The position numbers were made by a program, and so were the translations under genes. A stretch of 64,000 nt of DNA from Bacteroidales bacterium (lineage in GTDB: Bacteria > Bacteroidota > Bacteroidia > Bacteroidales > UBA932): NCBI GenBank assembly GCA_017428945.1, contig JAFRPW010000001.1:1-64000 (forward strand), in the 5' to 3' direction. How positions within the stretch are numbered: the stretch's first letter is position 1; the number at the start of each line of letters is the position of its first letter. Below, in pieces: positions 60,271 to 64,000 of the stretch. The notes under the pieces are model-generated. The model worked only from the letters and a program-made list of their open reading frames with translations, made no database searches and was not told where the DNA came from.

Positions 60271-61998
60271 ATGAAACGTACTCTTCTTTGGCTTTTTGCC
60301 GTTGCAGCCGTAGCCGCGGCTTGCCAGAAGCCCGAAAACGGGAATAACCCGGACGGCCCCGCCCCCGTATCCGGCGACAAGACATTCAAGGCCACCCTGG
60401 CCCCTCTTACCAAGGTTACCCTTGAGGACGGACTGGCCCTCTCATGGACCAAGGCCGACAAGGTGAGCGTCTTTGACGGCACCGGCAACAAGCAGTTCCG
60501 CGCACAGGGCAGCGGCGCCACCGCCGAACTCCTTGGCAGCGCTGCGGCAGCCGACACCTACTACGCCATTTTCCCCTACGACGCTTCGGCAACCCTGAGC
60601 GGCAGCATTGTCCAGACAAAGATTGCCTCAGAGCAGACCGCAAGTGCCGGCGGCGCCGACATCCAGGTGCTTTCGGCCGCAAAGAGCGACGGCGACAACC
60701 TTGCCTTCAGCCCTGTTTCGGCCGTTCTCCGCTTCTCCCTTGACGAGGACGCCGAGGGTGTAAACTCCGTGAAAATCAAGACTGCCGAAGGCGCCCTTGC
60801 TGGCACGGTGAGCGTCGACTGCGGCGGAAGACCCGTCCTCAGCGCAGGCTCAACCTCTTCCGAAATCAAGGTTTCGGCCTTTGAGGGCACTTTCAAGGCT
60901 GGTGCCACATACTACGTGAACGCCATTCCCGGAAAGGTGGGCAAGATAACCCTCACCTACACTGTTGGCTCTGACGAAATGGAAGTTTCGGCCGATGCCA
61001 CCACCCTTACAGCCGGCGGCGTTTATGAGCTTCCGAACCTCACCCGCGCAATGAGTGCCGAAGAAAAGGCTTTCCTTGGCACCTGGCTGTTGCTCAAGTA
61101 CGGTTCCCGCGGCGCAGACGGCACTCCCGGCGTATATCCTTGGGTAAACATCGAGCGCGGATTTGAGAATCCCGCTTCCGTTGTTGGAGACTTCATCACC
61201 TTCAAGAGCGACGGCAGCGTTGTGATGGACCTTGGAGAGGCTTCCGACACCTACAACAACACCACCTATGAGGCCCAGAAAGTGGAGATGACCGGAAAGG
61301 AAAGCTGGGTGATAGTAAAGGAAGGTGACGTGACTTACGTGCAGTTTGGCGGAAACGCCTTCCCGCTCATGATTGCCGACAATAGCGGCATCGGCGGAAA
61401 GTATTCCGTTGTAAGCGTCAGCGAATCGGAAATGCTGCTTGAGTATCCCTATCAGGGCGAAGAAGGCCCTTCAGTGCTTGGCATCTTCCTCCAGCCCAAG
61501 GGCAAGGAGACTTATGTGCATAGCTTCAAGAACGGAGACTTCGGCGTAACCGATGAAGGTGCCGAAGAAGTGAGGCCTATGGAAGATCAGGGCACAACCT
61601 GGTTCGTGGAGATAGAGGCCGACATGCCTTTCTTCTACATGAATCCAAACGCCGGACTTATGATCGGGCGCGCATGGGGAGCCAACGCCGCGGCCGAAAC
61701 CGCCAAGAGCGCCCGCATGTGGACCGAAAGCTTCACCGACAAGAAGGTTGCTTCCGTAACCGTGAGCACCGCCCGCTTCGCTCCCGAGGAAGGAGAAGAC
61801 AAGAGTGCCGCCGAACTTGAAGTGTACATCGGAGGCGTCAAGATTGGCACAACTTATCACCTTGTGAACGACATGACCCCTTACACCTTTACCGCTCCGG
61901 ATCCTGTGGGAGGCCTTCTGGAAATCAAGTGGAAGACCACCAACGACGAAGTCAACTGCTTCTGGGTGAAGTCCGTACAGGTAATTTATGAGAATTAA
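60271..61998 (+). CDS. Fimbrillin-like/lipocalin-like surface lipoprotein
   Basis: A 575-residue lipoprotein (lipobox AVAAACQ). The N-terminal half resembles Bacteroidetes fimbrillin-like domains (TKVTLEDGLALSWTKADKVS, TYYAIFPYD). From about residue 265 (EEKAFLGTWLLLKYG) a lipocalin-like barrel begins (DFITFKSDGSVVMDL), and the last part (SFTDKKVASVTVSTARF) is a beta-sandwich. No enzyme motif is visible. In this operon it is likely to be a surface-exposed binding or adhesion protein. I start at ATG 60271; a TTG six bases upstream is also in frame. The next gene overlaps its end by 11 bases. Confidence 0.72.
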   Translation: MKRTLLWLFAVAAVAAACQKPENGNNPDGPAPVSGDKTFKATLAPLTKVTLEDGLALSWTKADKVSVFDGTGNKQFRAQGSGATAELLGSAAAADTYYAIFPYDASATLSGSIVQTKIASEQTASAGGADIQVLSAAKSDGDNLAFSPVSAVLRFSLDEDAEGVNSVKIKTAEGALAGTVSVDCGGRPVLSAGSTSSEIKVSAFEGTFKAGATYYVNAIPGKVGKITLTYTVGSDEMEVSADATTLTAGGVYELPNLTRAMSAEEKAFLGTWLLLKYGSRGADGTPGVYPWVNIERGFENPASVVGDFITFKSDGSVVMDLGEASDTYNNTTYEAQKVEMTGKESWVIVKEGDVTYVQFGGNAFPLMIADNSGIGGKYSVVSVSESEMLLEYPYQGEEGPSVLGIFLQPKGKETYVHSFKNGDFGVTDEGAEEVRPMEDQGTTWFVEIEADMPFFYMNPNAGLMIGRAWGANAAAETAKSARMWTESFTDKKVASVTVSTARFAPEEGEDKSAAELEVYIGGVKIGTTYHLVNDMTPYTFTAPDPVGGLLEIKWKTTNDEVNCFWVKSVQVIYEN

Positions 61999-63349
61999 AA
62001 TACTTGCGTTAACAGCATTTATCGCCCTTGTTTCGTGCGGCAGGTCTGTGAGCCCGGAAGGGTTCGCGGACTTCGCCGCATTTGTAAGCATAGCCCCAAC
62101 GGATAATTCCCTCCGTTTTGCCGTCAATGTAGATTTCACCACGCCGTGCAACTGGAGCGTCCTGTACTGGGAAACCGCCAAAGGCCGCAGCGCAGCGCAG
62201 AAAACAGCCTTCCGCCACACTGAGGGCGGCAGGGAAAGCGTGGTGCTCAAATTCCTGTATCCCAATACGGAATATGAGTTTGTGGTGGTCCCGGAAGGGA
62301 ACGCCGCGGCCGAATCAAAGCCCATGACCTTCAAAACAGGCTCACTTCCCGCCGACTGCCCCATTTACACCGTGGACAAGGACGGGGAAACGGGCCTGGA
62401 CGGCTACCTGATGCAGTGGGAGGCCTCTCCGGCAGGATATGTGACCTTCTGCGACATAGACGGAAAGGTTGTCTGGTACGAAGCCTTCGGGGAAGAAATC
62501 CGCGTGGGCTGGTGCAACCCCCGGGCGAACCGCCTTGCCGTCCTCACCGGCTTTCAGGACCAGGACCTCCAGAGACTGTGCGCCCATACGGTGGTCACGG
62601 ACCTTGACGGCAACCGCATCCTCTACTGGACGTCCGGGAAAGGCAACATAGAGTATCCTCACCATGAGGTAAAGGTCCTTGACGACGGCAACCTCATGTT
62701 TGTGAACAACGTACTGAAAGACTATCCCATTGGGACAGTATGGGGCGACGGCTTTACCGTCATCAGCCCTGAGCGCGAAGTCATAAGGCAGTGGGACTGC
62801 TTTGCGGCGCTTGGAGATCTTTCGGCCCCGTATCTCAAGGCCGAAAAACGCCTTACGGACCTTGTACACGCCAATTCCGTGGCACAGGATTCCGAAGGAG
62901 ACTACTACATGACTTTCAATGCGCTCAGCGAGCTGTGGAAGATTGACGGGAAAACCGGGGACGTAGTATACAGGGTGGGAATAAACGGAGATGTAGCCCT
63001 GGACGGGGAGTTCCCCACGGGAGGCCTCCATGCCGCCACTCCGCTGGCCCCGGACCGCATCCTGTGCTATTCCAACGGGCGTGACATCAAGCGTTCAAGC
63101 GCTGTCATTTTCCACGTGGATCCCGTGGCAAAAACTGCTGTGTATGAGTTGAACATCTCCCTTCCGGAGGAATACAGTTCCCGCGACCGCAGCAACGCCC
63201 AGTTCCTTGAGGACGAGGGAATAATGATGCTCAGCAGCACCGTTTCCCGCAAAGTTGTGTTCACGGACCTTCAGGGCAACATCCTAAGGGTAATCGGCCG
63301 TGAGGGAATATCATACAGGGCATATTGGTTCAACAAATTTGAATACTGA
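61988..63349 (+). CDS. Arylsulfotransferase (ASST)-family lipoprotein
   Basis: A 453-residue lipoprotein (lipobox LVSCGR). An N-terminal fibronectin-like strand region (to about 115) leads into a beta-propeller with ASST features: IEYPHHEVKVLDDGNLMFV, DLVHANSVAQDSEGDYYMTF and FPTGGLHAATPLAPDRIL. AssT enzymes transfer sulfate between phenolic compounds in the periplasm through a histidine intermediate. Here several propeller histidines are kept, but which one is catalytic cannot be settled by eye. It overlaps the upstream gene by 11 bases. Its presence at the end of a SusC-SusD operon suggests action on sulfated material or aromatic decorations, which is inference. Confidence 0.8.
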   Translation: MRIKILALTAFIALVSCGRSVSPEGFADFAAFVSIAPTDNSLRFAVNVDFTTPCNWSVLYWETAKGRSAAQKTAFRHTEGGRESVVLKFLYPNTEYEFVVVPEGNAAAESKPMTFKTGSLPADCPIYTVDKDGETGLDGYLMQWEASPAGYVTFCDIDGKVVWYEAFGEEIRVGWCNPRANRLAVLTGFQDQDLQRLCAHTVVTDLDGNRILYWTSGKGNIEYPHHEVKVLDDGNLMFVNNVLKDYPIGTVWGDGFTVISPEREVIRQWDCFAALGDLSAPYLKAEKRLTDLVHANSVAQDSEGDYYMTFNALSELWKIDGKTGDVVYRVGINGDVALDGEFPTGGLHAATPLAPDRILCYSNGRDIKRSSAVIFHVDPVAKTAVYELNISLPEEYSSRDRSNAQFLEDEGIMMLSSTVSRKVVFTDLQGNILRVIGREGISYRAYWFNKFEY

Positions 63350-63353
63350 CACC

Positions 63354-64000
63354 GTGTCTATTTTTAAAGGAAAAACAGTTCTGATCACCGGCGGAACCGG
63401 AAGTTTCGGGTCGGCCGCACTTAAACGAATGCTCTCAGAGGGTGCATCTGAAGTAAGGATTCTCTCCCGCGACGCCTGCAAGCAGGCCTGCCTGAGAGAC
63501 CTCTATCACGGTGATTCCAGGCTCCGGTTCTTTGCCGGAAGCATCACTTCCCGGGAACTTTGCCGGGAGGCCGTAAAAGGGGCGCATTACCTCTTCCACG
63601 CCGCAGCCATGAAGGACATTCCCGGCTGCGAAAAAGACCCCGTAGGGGCCGTGGAAACCAATATTCTTGGCACTACCGTCCTCTTTGAGGAGGCCGTTAC
63701 GGCCGGAGTTGAGGCCGCCGTGTACCTGTCTACGGACAAGGCTGCGTACCCAGTGAACGTAATGGGAAACACCAAGGCCATAGGCGAAAAAATTGCCGTT
63801 TCGCTTTCTGGAAAAGGCACTCGCATCATGTGCACCCGCTTTGGGAACGTACTGTGCTCCCAGGGCTCCGTGGTGCCCCTTTGGAAGCGCCAGATGGCCG
63901 AAGGAAAACCGGTTTCCGTGACCAATCCGGACATGACCCGCTTCATCATGACAATTGAGGAAGCCATAGACCTTGTGATCTACGCCTTTGAGAACGGAAA
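63354..64000 (+). CDS. UDP-sugar 4,6-dehydratase-like SDR (PseB/CapD type), cut by window end
   Basis: The first 215 residues of an extended short-chain dehydrogenase. The nucleotide motif TGGTGSFGSAA is at residues 11-21. AAAMKDIPGCEKDP follows and the active-site region reads STDKAAYPVNVMGNTKA, as in UDP-GlcNAc 4,6-dehydratases for capsule, O-antigen or pseudaminic acid synthesis. MCTRFGNVLCSQGSVVPL is another family block. Translation appears to begin at GTG 63354, four bases after the sulfotransferase stop; no ATG fits. It starts a new functional theme, surface polysaccharide synthesis, that continues beyond the window. Confidence 0.88.
   Translation, partial: MSIFKGKTVLITGGTGSFGSAALKRMLSEGASEVRILSRDACKQACLRDLYHGDSRLRFFAGSITSRELCREAVKGAHYLFHAAAMKDIPGCEKDPVGAVETNILGTTVLFEEAVTAGVEAAVYLSTDKAAYPVNVMGNTKAIGEKIAVSLSGKGTRIMCTRFGNVLCSQGSVVPLWKRQMAEGKPVSVTNPDMTRFIMTIEEAIDLVIYAFENG

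Overview
The window looks like the chromosome of an anaerobic, H2-metabolising member of the Bacteroidales. The evidence is three SusC/SusD pairs, two membrane regulators of the hybrid-two-component (HTCS) type, Bacteroidetes -7 boxes (TAnnTTTG) before many genes, the rpsL-rpsG-fusA-rpsJ order, and a complete electron-bifurcating-type [FeFe] hydrogenase operon. Most of the window is GC-rich core sequence. Two AT-richer patches (about 0.9-3.2 kb and 50.4-51.3 kb) carry defence or toxin-antitoxin genes and gene debris.

Layout. 0-3.2 kb: a hexapeptide acetyltransferase, then an RloA/RloB (AbiL-like) anti-phage pair followed by a chimera of gene remnants that ends in a serpin tail. 3.2-8.5 kb: a helical-repeat protein of unknown function, tRNA-Leu, a membrane acyltransferase with an AbrB-type regulator, an aldo/keto reductase and a KDG-type sugar kinase. 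8.6-21.5 kb: a hydrogenase island. One strand carries a Cys-free HydD/HndB-like protein, HydB, HydA and HydC, then a sensory cassette (DRTGG protein, anti-sigma-type ATPase, sensory [FeFe]-hydrogenase-like protein, second DRTGG protein, PHP phosphoesterase, second ATPase). The facing strand carries a membrane SpoIIE phosphatase with its own anti-sigma-type ATPase domain, then HydG and HydF. The gene content suggests that H2 or redox state is sensed by the non-bifurcating hydrogenase and passed to a partner-switching phosphorylation system; that is inference. HydE is not in the window.

21.5-28.7 kb: tRNA-Ile(CAU), the str operon (rpsJ not followed by rplC), a DUF3298-type lipoprotein, an Ogt-like alkyltransferase, a PlsC-like acyltransferase, tRNA-Gly(GCC) and an OmpA-family lipoprotein. 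28.8-50 kb: a polysaccharide-utilisation locus. A GH2 exo-glucosaminidase-like lipoprotein diverges from an HTCS lacking its ATPase domain plus a ROK kinase. Then comes one long operon of SusC-SusD-SusC-SusD, two surface lipoproteins and three GH16-like proteins, one of which has lost the catalytic motif. 50-51.3 kb: a GH3 pseudogene and an MNT/HEPN toxin-antitoxin pair bracketed by 3' tails of tRNA-Gly. 51.4-63.3 kb: a second locus. A membrane regulator with no phosphorelay domains diverges from SusC-SusD, a tandem GH16-like lipoprotein, a fimbrillin-like lipoprotein and an arylsulfotransferase-family lipoprotein. The window ends inside a UDP-sugar 4,6-dehydratase gene.

All assignments rest on reading translated motifs and gene context. 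No database search was run.
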